A DNA stretch of 62,063 nt from Caballeronia sordidicola (GTDB taxonomy: Bacteria > Pseudomonadota > Gammaproteobacteria > Burkholderiales > Burkholderiaceae), in the NCBI RefSeq assembly GCF_002220365.1, contig NZ_MTHB01000170.1, positions 1 through 62,063 of the forward strand, read 5' to 3'. A model generated the notes under the pieces. It made no database searches, was not told the DNA's origin, and saw only the letters and a program-made list of their open reading frames with translations. The position numbers and the translations under genes are program-made. Shown one piece after another: positions 17,845-26,730 of the stretch (positions within the stretch are counted from its first letter, which is position 1; each line of letters begins with the position of its first letter).

Positions 17845-17870
17845 CACCCCATGCAGGCTTCACACTTCGC

Positions 17871-18677
17871 TTAACCCTTCGTCACGCTCGCGGGCAAATC
17901 GTGGCCGTGATACTTCTTGTAGATCGTGTTGAGCGCGCCATTTTTCTGGTTCGTGCTCACCCAGTTATTGACCCACTCCTTGAGCTTCGGCTCGTCCTTG
18001 TTCATCGCAATGCCCAGGTCGAAATCCTTCTGCGGGAACTTCAGTTCCAGATTGCGATTCGGCGCGCGCTTGACCATCTCGGCCAGGTTCGAGGGCGTGC
18101 TCGAAAAGATGTCAACCTGCCCCGTCACCACCGATGTAATCAGCGTCGCGTCGTCTTCATAACGCTGAATCTGAGCACCCTTCGCCATTTGTGTCGTGAT
18201 GGTGTCGTTCACGGTGGCGCGCGTGAGACCGATGGTCTTGCCGTTCAGGTCATCGTAATTCTTGACGGTCTCGTTCTTCGTCCCGCCTACGATGATCGTG
18301 ATGACCGCATAGGGAATCGAGAAGTCGACGACCTTCGCACGTTCAGGCGTGATCGAGAGATCGGCTATCACCAGGTCCGCGCGCTTGGCCTGCAAGGTCG
18401 GCACGCGCGCGGCATTCGTGATCTGCACGAGCTCGAGCTTCACGCCGAGGTCCTTGGCAAGCGCCACGGCCGTGTCCACGTCGGACCCCGCAGGCTGAAG
18501 GTTGGCATCGGCATAGCTGAAAAGCGGCGTGCCCATCGCAATCGCCACGCGGATCTTGCCTGCCTTCTTGATGTCGTCGAGCTGGTCGGCCATCGCGCTG
18601 TGCGCTACGCCCGCGAGTAACAAAGCGGCCACGCAGCCGCGCATGATGAATTGGTGGGTCTTCAAAGCAGTCTCCAT
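17871..18677 (-). CDS. ABC transporter substrate-binding protein, family 3
   Basis: A 268-residue periplasmic binding protein of the polar amino acid family (SBP_bac_3). A signal peptide precedes ADQLDDIKKAGKIRVAIAMG. The family pattern DVDTAVALAKDLGVKLELV and LVIADLSITPERAKVVDFS is clear. It is the last gene of udh, permease, permease, ATPase, binding protein. Family 3 proteins usually bind amino acids or opines. The neighbouring uronate dehydrogenase raises the possibility of an acidic sugar ligand; this is inference. A TTG four codons downstream has a GGAG-like site and could be an alternative start. Confidence 0.9.
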   Translation of the reverse strand: METALKTHQFIMRGCVAALLLAGVAHSAMADQLDDIKKAGKIRVAIAMGTPLFSYADANLQPAGSDVDTAVALAKDLGVKLELVQITNAARVPTLQAKRADLVIADLSITPERAKVVDFSIPYAVITIIVGGTKNETVKNYDDLNGKTIGLTRATVNDTITTQMAKGAQIQRYEDDATLITSVVTGQVDIFSSTPSNLAEMVKRAPNRNLELKFPQKDFDLGIAMNKDEPKLKEWVNNWVSTNQKNGALNTIYKKYHGHDLPASVTKG

Positions 18678-18728
18678 TTTTATGTCAGTTCAAAAGATGT
18701 TCTTCGGGCCCAGCCTGCAAACCACAGG

Positions 18729-19457
18729 CTATAAGCCGTTGTTCAGGAACGTGCGCAACTCGGGCGTCTGCGGTGCATCGAGCATGTCGCCGCTACCCAC
18801 TTCCCACACCTTCCCCTGGTGCATGTAAATGATCCGGTCCGCCATGCGCTTGGCGAACGCCATCTCGTGCGTGACCAGCAACATGGTCATGCCGTCCTTC
18901 GCCAGATCTTCCATCACGCGCAGCACTTCGCCGGTCAGTTGCGGATCAAGCGCGGACGTTACTTCGTCGAACAACATGACCTTCGGTGACATCGCGAGCG
19001 ACCGCGCAATCGCGACACGCTGCTGCTGTCCACCTGAAAGCTGCTCCGGGTAGGCATCAGCTTTCTGCGCGAGGCCGACCTGGTCGAGCACGCCCATCGC
19101 CACGCGGCGCGCTTCGTCGCGTCCGAGTTTTTTCACGTGGCGCAGCGCCAGCATGATGTTTTCTTCAACGCTCAGATGCGCGAACAAGTTGTAGCTTTGA
19201 AACACGATGCCGACTTCGCGGCGCAACTGGTGCAGGTCTACCTTCGGGTCATCGACACGAATGCCGCATACCTCGATCGTGCCTCGGTCGATGGTCTCCA
19301 GGCGATCGATACAGCGAAGCGCCGTGCTCTTTCCGGAACCGCTCGCGCCGATCACGGCGATCATTTCGCCCTTGGCCACTTCCAGCGACACGCCCTTGAG
19401 CACCTGGTTCGAGCCGAAGCTCTTGTAGACGTCCCCGAGCTTAACGATTGCCGACAT
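18729..19457 (-). CDS. ABC transporter ATPase, polar amino acid type
   Basis: A 242-residue GlnQ/HisP-like ATPase. Walker A is GASGSGKST, the Q-loop lies in VFQSYNLFAHLSV, the signature is LSGGQQQR and Walker B is VMLFDEVTSALDP, followed by the H-loop in LVTHEM. The aspartate-glutamate pair is intact. It energises the two permeases encoded just upstream and overlaps the preceding permease gene by 17 bases. It is 51 bases ahead of the binding-protein gene. Confidence 0.93.
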   Translation of the reverse strand: MSAIVKLGDVYKSFGSNQVLKGVSLEVAKGEMIAVIGASGSGKSTALRCIDRLETIDRGTIEVCGIRVDDPKVDLHQLRREVGIVFQSYNLFAHLSVEENIMLALRHVKKLGRDEARRVAMGVLDQVGLAQKADAYPEQLSGGQQQRVAIARSLAMSPKVMLFDEVTSALDPQLTGEVLRVMEDLAKDGMTMLLVTHEMAFAKRMADRIIYMHQGKVWEVGSGDMLDAPQTPELRTFLNNGL

Positions 19458-20094
19458 TGAGCTTTTTCTCCATCGATTGGCTCCAGCGCGAGAGCGGATA
19501 ACACAGCACGAAATAGAAGACCCCGACCAGCCCGAACACGAGGAACGGCTGAAAAATCGAGTTGTTGATGATCTGCCCTGCGCGCGTCAATTCGACAAAA
19601 CCAATCACCGAAGCGAGCGACGTCATCTTGATGACCTGCACCAGGAAACCCACCGTTGGCGGCAGCGCGAGACGCAGCGCCTGCGGAATGATCACGAGGC
19701 GCAAGGTCTGCCAGCGCGTCAATGACAGGCACTCAGCGGCTTCCCACTGAGGCTTCGGCATGGCGTCAATACAGCCGCGCCAGATGTCGCCGAGATACGC
19801 GCTCGTGTAGACCATCAGCGCGAGGCCGGCCGCGACCAGCGCGGGCACCTGGACGCCATACACGGACAAACCGAAGTAGACGATGAACAGCAGGATCAGC
19901 AGCGGAATGCCTTGAATTGCTTCGATATAGACCATTGCGGGACGGCTGAGCCAGCGGCGCGGCGAGATGCGCGCGAGCATCACGCCGAAGCCGCCGATGC
20001 TGCCCAGCACAAAGGCGAGTGCCGAGAGCACGAGGGTCCACCAGATCGAGTGCACGAGATAAAACAGATGTGCCGTAGTGAAGCCGCCGGTCAT
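19441..20094 (-). CDS. ABC transporter permease, polar amino acid type
   Basis: A 217-residue inner-membrane permease (HisM/GlnP type) with about five hydrophobic segments. The EAA loop AAECLSLTRWQTLRLVIIPQALRLALP is clear and contacts the ATPase. It pairs with the second permease encoded upstream, whose stop overlaps its start by four bases (ATGA). Its own end overlaps the ATPase gene. Confidence 0.92.
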   Translation of the reverse strand: MTGGFTTAHLFYLVHSIWWTLVLSALAFVLGSIGGFGVMLARISPRRWLSRPAMVYIEAIQGIPLLILLFIVYFGLSVYGVQVPALVAAGLALMVYTSAYLGDIWRGCIDAMPKPQWEAAECLSLTRWQTLRLVIIPQALRLALPPTVGFLVQVIKMTSLASVIGFVELTRAGQIINNSIFQPFLVFGLVGVFYFVLCYPLSRWSQSMEKKLNVGNR

Positions 20095-20840
20095 GCCGCA
20101 CCTCCGGGAATCACCGTATCGATACGCCCCTGATCCGGCACCGGCTTGCCGGCCCGTTCCGCGGCTTTACGCATGACCCGCCGCCGCTTGAACGCAACCT
20201 CGCCCACGGCCCACGCAATCAGCTTGATCAGCAGCGACAACGCCAGATACAGCAGCGCCACGACAATGTACGTTTCGAGCGAGCGGAAGGTATCGGACTG
20301 CACGGTGTTCGCCGTTGCCGTGAGCTCTTCCGCCGAGATCTGCGACGCTATGGCCGAGGCCTGCATCATCAGCAGGAACTGGCTGGTCAGCGCGGGATAA
20401 ACCTTTTCGATCGATGGCTGAAGCATCACATGCCAGCCGATCCGCCAGCGCGACAGCCCCAGGCATTCGGCCGCCTCGATCTGCCCGCGCGGCACCGATT
20501 CAAGACCTGCACGAATGATCTCTGCCGCGTAAGCGCCGATGTTGATCACCATCGCGAGCGCGGCGGCGGCGAAGGTCGGCATGCGCACGCCGAAGCTGGC
20601 AAGCCCGAAGTACAGCAGGAAGATCTGCACGAGAAAAGGCGTGTTGCGCACAGCCTCGATATAGATCGAGCAGAACCGCGATAAAAGCCGGTTCCGGCCG
20701 CGCTTGGCGAACGCAACCAGCGTACCCAGGATCACACCGAAGAACACCGCCACGCTCGTCATCTTCAGCGTCAGCCAGGCGCCTTTCAGGAAGACGGGCC
20801 AGTACGGAAGCAGCGGGCTGAAATCGAGAGAGAAAGTCAT
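20091..20840 (-). CDS. ABC transporter permease, polar amino acid type
   Basis: Start placed at 20840 (MTFSLDFSPLLPYW), giving 249 residues and putting the first membrane segment near the N terminus; an in-frame start at 20891 would add 17 basic residues without family support. Neither has a good ribosome site. The EAA loop is AAECLGLSRWRIGWHVMLQPSIEKVYP. The C terminus has a basic extension (KRRRVMRKAAERAGK). It follows udh by 124 bases in the same orientation, probably in the same transcript. Confidence 0.88.
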   Translation of the reverse strand: MTFSLDFSPLLPYWPVFLKGAWLTLKMTSVAVFFGVILGTLVAFAKRGRNRLLSRFCSIYIEAVRNTPFLVQIFLLYFGLASFGVRMPTFAAAALAMVINIGAYAAEIIRAGLESVPRGQIEAAECLGLSRWRIGWHVMLQPSIEKVYPALTSQFLLMMQASAIASQISAEELTATANTVQSDTFRSLETYIVVALLYLALSLLIKLIAWAVGEVAFKRRRVMRKAAERAGKPVPDQGRIDTVIPGGAA

Positions 20841-20964
20841 CGCAGCAATGTCTAGGTTAGTACGCGAGCGGCGCCGGTCTTTCGTCGCCACAGCGGGCGC
20901 GCGGCGCCGCCCGTCGCCGGGCTGGCGGCCTTGATCAACGCGCTATTCAAACCTTATTCGAACC

Positions 20965-21786
20965 TTATTCGAACGGTCCGGTTGTGGCGAACGCCCCGCC
21001 CTGCAGCACGGCGACAGCACTGCCGGGCTCGGGCGCCGGCTGCGCGTCGATCTTCGCCCGGAACGGCTCCGACGAATCACGCGGCACAAATCCCAGCTTC
21101 GACGCAAAGCGGTTGTCCCACCATGTGACCGTGTTGTCTGACATCCCATAGACCACGGTATGACCGACATCCGGCGTCAAGAGGCTGCGTTGCAGGAGAT
21201 CGAGCAGGTCGTCGTAGCTAAGCCAGCTCGCCATCATCCGGCGATCCTTCGGCTCGGGAAACGTTGAACCAATACGAATACTCACCGTCTCGATTCCGTA
21301 TCGATCGAAATAGAACTGGGCTACGTCTTCACCGAACGATTTGGACAGGCCGTAGTAACCGTCGGGACGTCGCAGCGCATGCGCGTCGATCTTCTCGTCC
21401 TGCCGATAAAACCCGGTCACATGATTGGAGCTGGCGAAGACGACCCGCTTGACGCCATGCCGGCGAGCGCCTTCGTAGAGGTTGTAAACCCCTTTGATAT
21501 TGGCTTCCAGCACTTCTTCGAAGGGCCGCTCCACCGATACCCCACCGAGATGGATGACCGCGTCGCAACCGGCAACCAGCGCGTCGACCGCCTGCTTGTC
21601 CGAGAGATCGCACGGGATGACTTCCTCATTCGGCGCCCCTTCCAGGGGCAACGCCGTCACGAGATCCGACACCCTGATCTTGTCCGCGAATGCGGCCACG
21701 CGCGAACGAATGACTCGGCCGACGCCGCCGGCGGCACCGGTCAGCAACAGGCGTTTAAACGGGGCTGCGTGTTCTTGATTGGCCAT
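20965..21786 (-). CDS. udh: Uronate dehydrogenase
   Basis: A 273-residue extended-SDR enzyme. The NAD site is LLLTGAAGGVGRVI, the catalytic Tyr and Lys lie in YYGLSKSFGEDVAQF, and the stretches HLGGVSVERPFEEVL, FASSNHVTGFYRQDEKID and WWDNRFASKLGFVPRDSSE are characteristic of bacterial uronate dehydrogenases. It oxidises D-glucuronate or D-galacturonate to the aldaric acid lactone with NAD+. With GarL and GarR it forms most of an oxidative uronate route. Only the aldarate dehydratase and keto-deoxy isomer steps are missing here. The last codons show an 11-base tandem duplication (ACCTTATTCGA) around the stop. Confidence 0.93.
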   Translation of the reverse strand: MANQEHAAPFKRLLLTGAAGGVGRVIRSRVAAFADKIRVSDLVTALPLEGAPNEEVIPCDLSDKQAVDALVAGCDAVIHLGGVSVERPFEEVLEANIKGVYNLYEGARRHGVKRVVFASSNHVTGFYRQDEKIDAHALRRPDGYYGLSKSFGEDVAQFYFDRYGIETVSIRIGSTFPEPKDRRMMASWLSYDDLLDLLQRSLLTPDVGHTVVYGMSDNTVTWWDNRFASKLGFVPRDSSEPFRAKIDAQPAPEPGSAVAVLQGGAFATTGPFE

Positions 21787-21874
21787 GTGAGCCTGTCTCC
21801 AATTAAGCGCGGTGACCGGGAGCTTTCACGCTCCTTTCGATCGGATCACCGCTTGATTCAGCTTTTATTGTACG

Positions 21875-21904
21875 TTGTCATATGACTACATGCGTGCATA
21901 TAAT
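21875..21904 (+). promoter_or_regulatory. gntR promoter with overlapping palindromic operator
   Basis: TTGTCA at 21875-21880 and TATAAT at 21899-21904, 18 bases apart, form a near-consensus sigma-70 promoter for the GntR gene. The perfect palindrome GTCATATGAC (21877-21886) overlaps the -35, as expected for autorepression by an FCD-type GntR protein. The divergent udh operon starts on the other side of it. Confidence 0.65.
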
Positions 21905-21959
21905 CATTCGCAAACCCGTTTGTCAACTTTGGTGAAACATTATCCCAACCGAGGTCGCC

Positions 21960-22706
21960 GTGCAGAGATCGACTCGTGCCGTCTTCGAAACCCCGGCTTA
22001 CCATCCGGTGCGGCGCAGCCTGACGACCGAACTGGTCGATGCGCTGCGTCAGCAGATCGAAACTGCCGAACTCAAAGTGGGCGCCCGGCTCGCAACCGAA
22101 GCGGAAATGGTGCAGCGCTTCAACGTGAGCCGCACCGTCGTACGCGAGGCATTGTCCAAGCTACAGGCAGCGGGACTCGTGGAGACGCGGCATGGCATTG
22201 GCACCTTCGTCTGCGAGGCGCCGGCCAGAGGACTCCTCCAGCTCGACCCTGCGGACGTGGCGGGTTCCATCGACGCCCTCGCCGTGCTCGAGCTGCGCAT
22301 CAGCCTGGAGACCGAGAGCGCAGGACTGGCTGCGGCGCGATGTGACAAAGCACGGATCGCTGCCATGAGGCGCGCGCTGAGCGACTTCGAGCGCAACCTG
22401 GGCGAAGCGAACGGGACCATATCGCCCGATATCCGCTTTCACCTCGAAATCGCACAGGCCACCGGCAACCGCTATTTCGTGGACATCATGACGCATCTCG
22501 GCACCCACATGATTCCGCGCACCCGCCTCACTGCCACGCAGATTCCACCCGCCCAGTACGCGGACTATCTGACGCGCGTGAATCGCGAGCATGAACAAAT
22601 CTGCGATGCCATCGAGCGGGGTGACGCCGACTCGGCGCGCACCGCCATGCGGCTCCATCTGATCAACAGCCGCGAGCGTCTGCGGCGCGCGCAGACAAGT
22701 GTTTAA
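21960..22706 (+). CDS. GntR-family (FadR/FCD) transcription regulator
   Basis: GTG start at 21960 with GAGG six bases upstream; 248 residues. The N-terminal winged helix-turn-helix is EAEMVQRFNVSRTVVREALSKLQAAGLVETRHGIGTFV, about residues 42-80. The FCD effector domain follows, with the metal-site pattern LRISLET, FHLEIAQATGNRYFV and HEQICDAIERGD...H. It is divergent from udh, so it is the likely local repressor, released by a uronate or aldarate. The palindrome in its promoter and a similar site before garL support a role over both operons. Confidence 0.92.
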   Translation: MQRSTRAVFETPAYHPVRRSLTTELVDALRQQIETAELKVGARLATEAEMVQRFNVSRTVVREALSKLQAAGLVETRHGIGTFVCEAPARGLLQLDPADVAGSIDALAVLELRISLETESAGLAAARCDKARIAAMRRALSDFERNLGEANGTISPDIRFHLEIAQATGNRYFVDIMTHLGTHMIPRTRLTATQIPPAQYADYLTRVNREHEQICDAIERGDADSARTAMRLHLINSRERLRRAQTSV

Positions 22707-22738
22707 GCGCTGCGCTGGCGTCACGTCACCTCGTTAAT

Positions 22739-23761
22739 TCAAGTGCGCATTCGTTTCGCTGGAGCGGCAACCGACGCGCGGTTCGTGACGGTCACGGGAA
22801 ACTCGCGATAGATCGTGTAAGCAGTCCCGTAGCACGCGTTGAGCAGCCATCGAACGGCGTTCTGCGTGAGATCGGCGGTCGGGATGTGGACCGATGTCAG
22901 GCCCGGTGCGGAGAACGCGGCCGAATAGTCGTCGTCGTAACCCACCACCGACATATCGTGCGGCACCGACATGCCCGCTTGCTGCAAACACGACAAGGCG
23001 CCAATGGCCATGGTGTCGTTGGCGCAGAACAGGCCGGTGAACTTTTTCTTCGACGCCAGCAGTTGGCGCACCGAGTCATATCCGCCGTCCGGCGAAAAGT
23101 CCGATTCGATCAACTGGACCTCAGCCCGGTCAATGCCGTTGCGCGCGAGTTCTTCGAAAAATCCTTTGATCCGCGCATGATTGTCGGAAGCCTCGAAAGG
23201 CCCCGAAATCACGGCTATTTTCTTGTGTTTATGCGCAAGCAGCGTCTGCGCCGCCAGCACGCCGCCCCGATGATGATCCGCGCAAAACGACGCCTCCGGC
23301 ATCTGCGCGAAGTCGCGATTGAGGAACACCATCTTCGGATGCATGCGGTGCAACTTGATGAGGTCGTCGTCATGCAGGTCGTGGCTCGTCACCACTACCC
23401 CATCGCAATCGCGAGCGATCAGGAACTGCACCGCTTCAATTGCCTGGTCGCGCGGTGAGTCGTCGCCGCAACCCGTTGCCACCACCACATGGCGATGCAC
23501 CTTGCGCAACTCGGTATCGGTCTGCTTGAGGATCGTGCCGTAGTACGGGCCGAAGAACGTCGGCACGAAAATGCCGATCATGCCAAGCGATTGCGTCGAC
23601 AGCGCCCGCCCGAGCGATGATGGCCGGAAATTCAGCTCGGCGATCGCCGCCTGCACGCGCGCGAGCGCATCGGCGGAAACGGGTCCGCGACCGGAGATAG
23701 CGCGCGATGCCGTGGACATGCCTACGCCGGCAAGAACCGCGACGTCCTTCAGGGTTGCCAC
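22739..23761 (-). CDS. LacI-family transcription regulator
   Basis: A 340-residue LacI/GalR regulator. The start is GTG with GGAG upstream. The DNA-binding head is LKDVAVLAGVGMSTASRAISGRGPVSADALARVQAAIAELNF, followed by a hinge with RALSTQSLGMIGIFVP and a periplasmic-binding-like sugar domain (residues about 60-330). It is the last gene of the beta-glucoside operon and the natural owner of the perfect LacI-type operator before the glucosidase gene. It would therefore be autoregulated. Confidence 0.92.
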   Translation of the reverse strand: MATLKDVAVLAGVGMSTASRAISGRGPVSADALARVQAAIAELNFRPSSLGRALSTQSLGMIGIFVPTFFGPYYGTILKQTDTELRKVHRHVVVATGCGDDSPRDQAIEAVQFLIARDCDGVVVTSHDLHDDDLIKLHRMHPKMVFLNRDFAQMPEASFCADHHRGGVLAAQTLLAHKHKKIAVISGPFEASDNHARIKGFFEELARNGIDRAEVQLIESDFSPDGGYDSVRQLLASKKKFTGLFCANDTMAIGALSCLQQAGMSVPHDMSVVGYDDDYSAAFSAPGLTSVHIPTADLTQNAVRWLLNACYGTAYTIYREFPVTVTNRASVAAPAKRMRT

Positions 23762-23804
23762 TGTTACTCCGTGAATAAGTGCTTCATGTCGGCTTGGCGC
23801 TCAT

Positions 23805-24890
23805 TCAGAGCCGATCCCCGGCGGTTTCATCGAAGAGCGAGACGCGCTTGCCGTCGATCGAAAAGCCGGTCATCTCGTCAACCGCCGCCGTCGCCGTGTC
23901 CTGCGCGATCGACGCGATTTGGGCGCCATGATAATCGAGCCAAATTACCCGGTGATTGCCCATTGGTTCGACGAGCGACACCGTAGCGCGATGTCTGAAC
24001 GCCGGGTCGATGGAGACATCCTCCGGACGCACGCCGAGCACGCACGGCTGCTTCTCCGGAGGTGACTGAAGAAACGGGTACGCGGTGACGTCGATATCGA
24101 CGTGCTCATTGCGAAACCGCACTCCACCGCCCTCGCGATGCAACGCGCCCTTCAGCAAGTTCATACCCGGCGAGCCAAGGAACGTGGCAACGAACAGATT
24201 ATTCGGATGCGCGTACACCTGCGCGGGCGTGCCGATCTGCTGGATCACGCCACCGCGCATGACGGCCATGCGGGTCGCCAGCGTCATCGCTTCGACCTGG
24301 TCGTGGGTCACGTAGATCATGGTTGCGCCGAGGCGCTTATGCAGTTGCTTGAGCTCACGCCTGAGTTCCGTGCGCAGCTTTGCGTCGAGGTTGGAGAGCG
24401 GTTCGTCGAAGAGGAACACGTCCGCTTCCCGCACGATGGCCCGGCCGATCGCCACACGCTGACGCTGGCCGCCCGACAACTGCGCGGGCCTGCGCTTGAG
24501 TAATGGACCAAGCTGCAACATCTCGGCCGCCCGTGTGACGCGCCGTTCGATCTCGGCTTTGGGCGTACCGGCAATGCGCAAACCGAACGAGAGGTTACGC
24601 TCGACGTTCATGGTTGGATACAGCGCGTAGGACTGGAACACGAGCGCGATACCGCGGTCTTTCGGATCGGCCCACGTCATATCCTGGCCACCGATCTCGA
24701 TGCTGCCGCCGCTCACATCGATCAGTCCTGCAATGCTATGCAGCAAGGTGGATTTGCCGCACCCCGAAGGACCGAGCAATACGAGGAACTCACCCGGTTC
24801 GACCTCAAGATCGAGCGACTCGATGATCTTATTGGAGCCCAGCTGGATCTCCAGGTCGCGGATTGAAACGTTCGACATGACTGTAGACAT
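23805..24890 (-). CDS. Sugar ABC transporter ATPase (MalK/UgpC type)
   Basis: A 361-residue ATPase with Walker A GPSGCGKST, signature LSGGQRQR, Walker B VFLFDEPLSNLD and the switch histidine in YVTHDQVEAMT. A C-terminal TOBE regulatory domain of about 120 residues (VLGVRPEDVS) is present, as in CUT1 importers. It serves the two permeases and binding protein encoded upstream. The length is normal for MalK-like proteins. Confidence 0.93.
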   Translation of the reverse strand: MSTVMSNVSIRDLEIQLGSNKIIESLDLEVEPGEFLVLLGPSGCGKSTLLHSIAGLIDVSGGSIEIGGQDMTWADPKDRGIALVFQSYALYPTMNVERNLSFGLRIAGTPKAEIERRVTRAAEMLQLGPLLKRRPAQLSGGQRQRVAIGRAIVREADVFLFDEPLSNLDAKLRTELRRELKQLHKRLGATMIYVTHDQVEAMTLATRMAVMRGGVIQQIGTPAQVYAHPNNLFVATFLGSPGMNLLKGALHREGGGVRFRNEHVDIDVTAYPFLQSPPEKQPCVLGVRPEDVSIDPAFRHRATVSLVEPMGNHRVIWLDYHGAQIASIAQDTATAAVDEMTGFSIDGKRVSLFDETAGDRL

Positions 24891-24904
24891 GAATGAGCCC
24901 TGGA

Positions 24905-25789
24905 CTAACCCTTGACCGCACCGGAAGCAATGCCGCGGACGAACCAGCGACCCGAAACGAAGTAGATGACAAGCGGCACCATGGACGTGAGGATGGTCGC
25001 CGCCATGTTGACGTTGTAGAGACGCTCGCCTGTCGTGGTGTTGATGATGTTGTTCAGTTGCACGGTCATCGGCAGGTTCTTCGTGCCCGCGAAAACGAGA
25101 CCCAGGATGAAGTCATTCCAGATGCCGGTGACCTGCATGATGACGGCGACCACGATGATCGGTGTGGACATGGGCACCATCAGTTGCAGGAAGATGCGCC
25201 AGAAACCGCCACCGTCCACGCGCGCCGCCTGGAAAAGTTCATGTGGCAGCGCCGCATAATAATTGCGGAACAGCAGGGTCATCACAGGCATGCCGAAGAT
25301 GGTGTGGATCAGCACTATGCCGGGCAACGAGCTGAACAAATGCACCGTTGCAAGCACCCGCACGAGCGGATAGACCATCACCTGCACGGGGATGAACGCG
25401 CCCACCAGCAGGATCGCAAACAAGGTGGAGGCGCCGCGCGGTTTCCAGTACGACAGCGCATAACCGTTTACCGCACCCACCAGAATGGACAGGACCGTAC
25501 TCGGCACGACAATGCGAACCGAGTTCCAGAAGCCGACTTGAATGCCCTGGCAATCCAGCCCCGTACACGCGGATTGCCACGCGACACGCCACGCATCCAG
25601 CGTGAAATGCACCGGCAGCGACAGGATGTTGCCGAGACGAATTTCCGTCATCGGCTTGACCGACGTGACGAGCATCACGTACAGCGGCAGCAGGAAAAAC
25701 AAGGCTGAGGTCAACAGGAACGCATACACGCCCAAGCGCGCCGGCGTGAAGCGCGACCTCCGTCTTAAAGGGTGGCGTGGCGCGTTCAT
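24905..25789 (-). CDS. Sugar ABC transporter permease (MalG type)
   Basis: A 294-residue CUT1 permease with six hydrophobic segments and the EAA loop ELFQAARVDGGGFWRIFLQLMVPMSTP. Its start overlaps the stop of the MalF-like gene by four bases. The short loop LQLNNIINTTTG and C-terminal FVRGIASGAVKG are typical of MalG-like permeases. Confidence 0.92.
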   Translation of the reverse strand: MNAPRHPLRRRSRFTPARLGVYAFLLTSALFFLLPLYVMLVTSVKPMTEIRLGNILSLPVHFTLDAWRVAWQSACTGLDCQGIQVGFWNSVRIVVPSTVLSILVGAVNGYALSYWKPRGASTLFAILLVGAFIPVQVMVYPLVRVLATVHLFSSLPGIVLIHTIFGMPVMTLLFRNYYAALPHELFQAARVDGGGFWRIFLQLMVPMSTPIIVVAVIMQVTGIWNDFILGLVFAGTKNLPMTVQLNNIINTTTGERLYNVNMAATILTSMVPLVIYFVSGRWFVRGIASGAVKG

Positions 25790-26730
25790 CGGGAATCCCT
25801 GAGCCGTAATGCACGGCTGCGAATATAAAAGACAGGAGCCAGGATCGCCAGCACGGTCACGAGAAGAACGATCGACGCCGCCGACGCCAGCCCGAGATTC
25901 GCGCGTCCGAACAGATAGTCCATGATGAACTTCGCGGGCACTTCGCTTGCCGTGCCGGGACCGCCTTGCGTCATGGCGACCACTGCATCGTAGAGCTTGA
26001 TGACCATCACGAACAGCAGGATGAAGGCCGTTGAAATGGACGCGCCGAGCATGGGGATGACAATGCTGACATAGACACGCCAGCGCGGAATGCCATCTAT
26101 GCGCGCCGCCTTCCAGATTTCTTCATCAATACCGCGCAGCCCCGCGAGCAACAGCGCCATCACGAGCCCCGAGGCCTGCCAGACCGTTGCAATCACCAGC
26201 GTGTAGATCACGCGATCCTGATCGACGATCCAGTCGAAGCGTGCGTGCGTGAAACCGATCCGGTGCAGCACCTCCTGAATACCCAACTCCGGATTCAGGA
26301 TCCACTGCCACACGAGACCCGTCGCGACGAACGACATGGCGTACGGATACAGGAAGACCGTGCGCAGCGCGCCCTCCGCCACCACCTTCTGGTCGATAAA
26401 CACCGCCAGCAGCAACCCGATCGCGAGGCAGATGACGATGAACAAAACCCCGTAGATCACGATGTTTTGCAGCGACAGCATCCACCGGTCGTTATTGAAG
26501 AGCCGCACGTATTGCGACACGCCCGCAAAACTATTCGACGCGAACGTGCGCGAGTTCGTGAACGACGTGCGCAAGCTCCATACCATCGTGCCGAGATAAG
26601 CGAACACCACCGTGAGCGCCATCGGCAACAACGCAATATAAGCGGCCAGCGCAAACCGCTTCTTCAGCGGCTTGCGCTTCGCGTGAGCAGCCGAAGCGCG
26701 CAGGGTCTTGCCGGCAGGCGTCGCCGCCAT
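25786..26730 (-). CDS. Sugar ABC transporter permease (MalF type)
   Basis: A 314-residue CUT1 permease with a basic N terminus and about six membrane segments. The EAA loop is EIWKAARIDGIPRWRVYVSIVIPMLG. It pairs with the MalG-like permease downstream. Its start shares the last base of the upstream binding-protein stop, so the genes are tightly coupled. Confidence 0.92.
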   Translation of the reverse strand: MAATPAGKTLRASAAHAKRKPLKKRFALAAYIALLPMALTVVFAYLGTMVWSLRTSFTNSRTFASNSFAGVSQYVRLFNNDRWMLSLQNIVIYGVLFIVICLAIGLLLAVFIDQKVVAEGALRTVFLYPYAMSFVATGLVWQWILNPELGIQEVLHRIGFTHARFDWIVDQDRVIYTLVIATVWQASGLVMALLLAGLRGIDEEIWKAARIDGIPRWRVYVSIVIPMLGASISTAFILLFVMVIKLYDAVVAMTQGGPGTASEVPAKFIMDYLFGRANLGLASAASIVLLVTVLAILAPVFYIRSRALRLRDSR

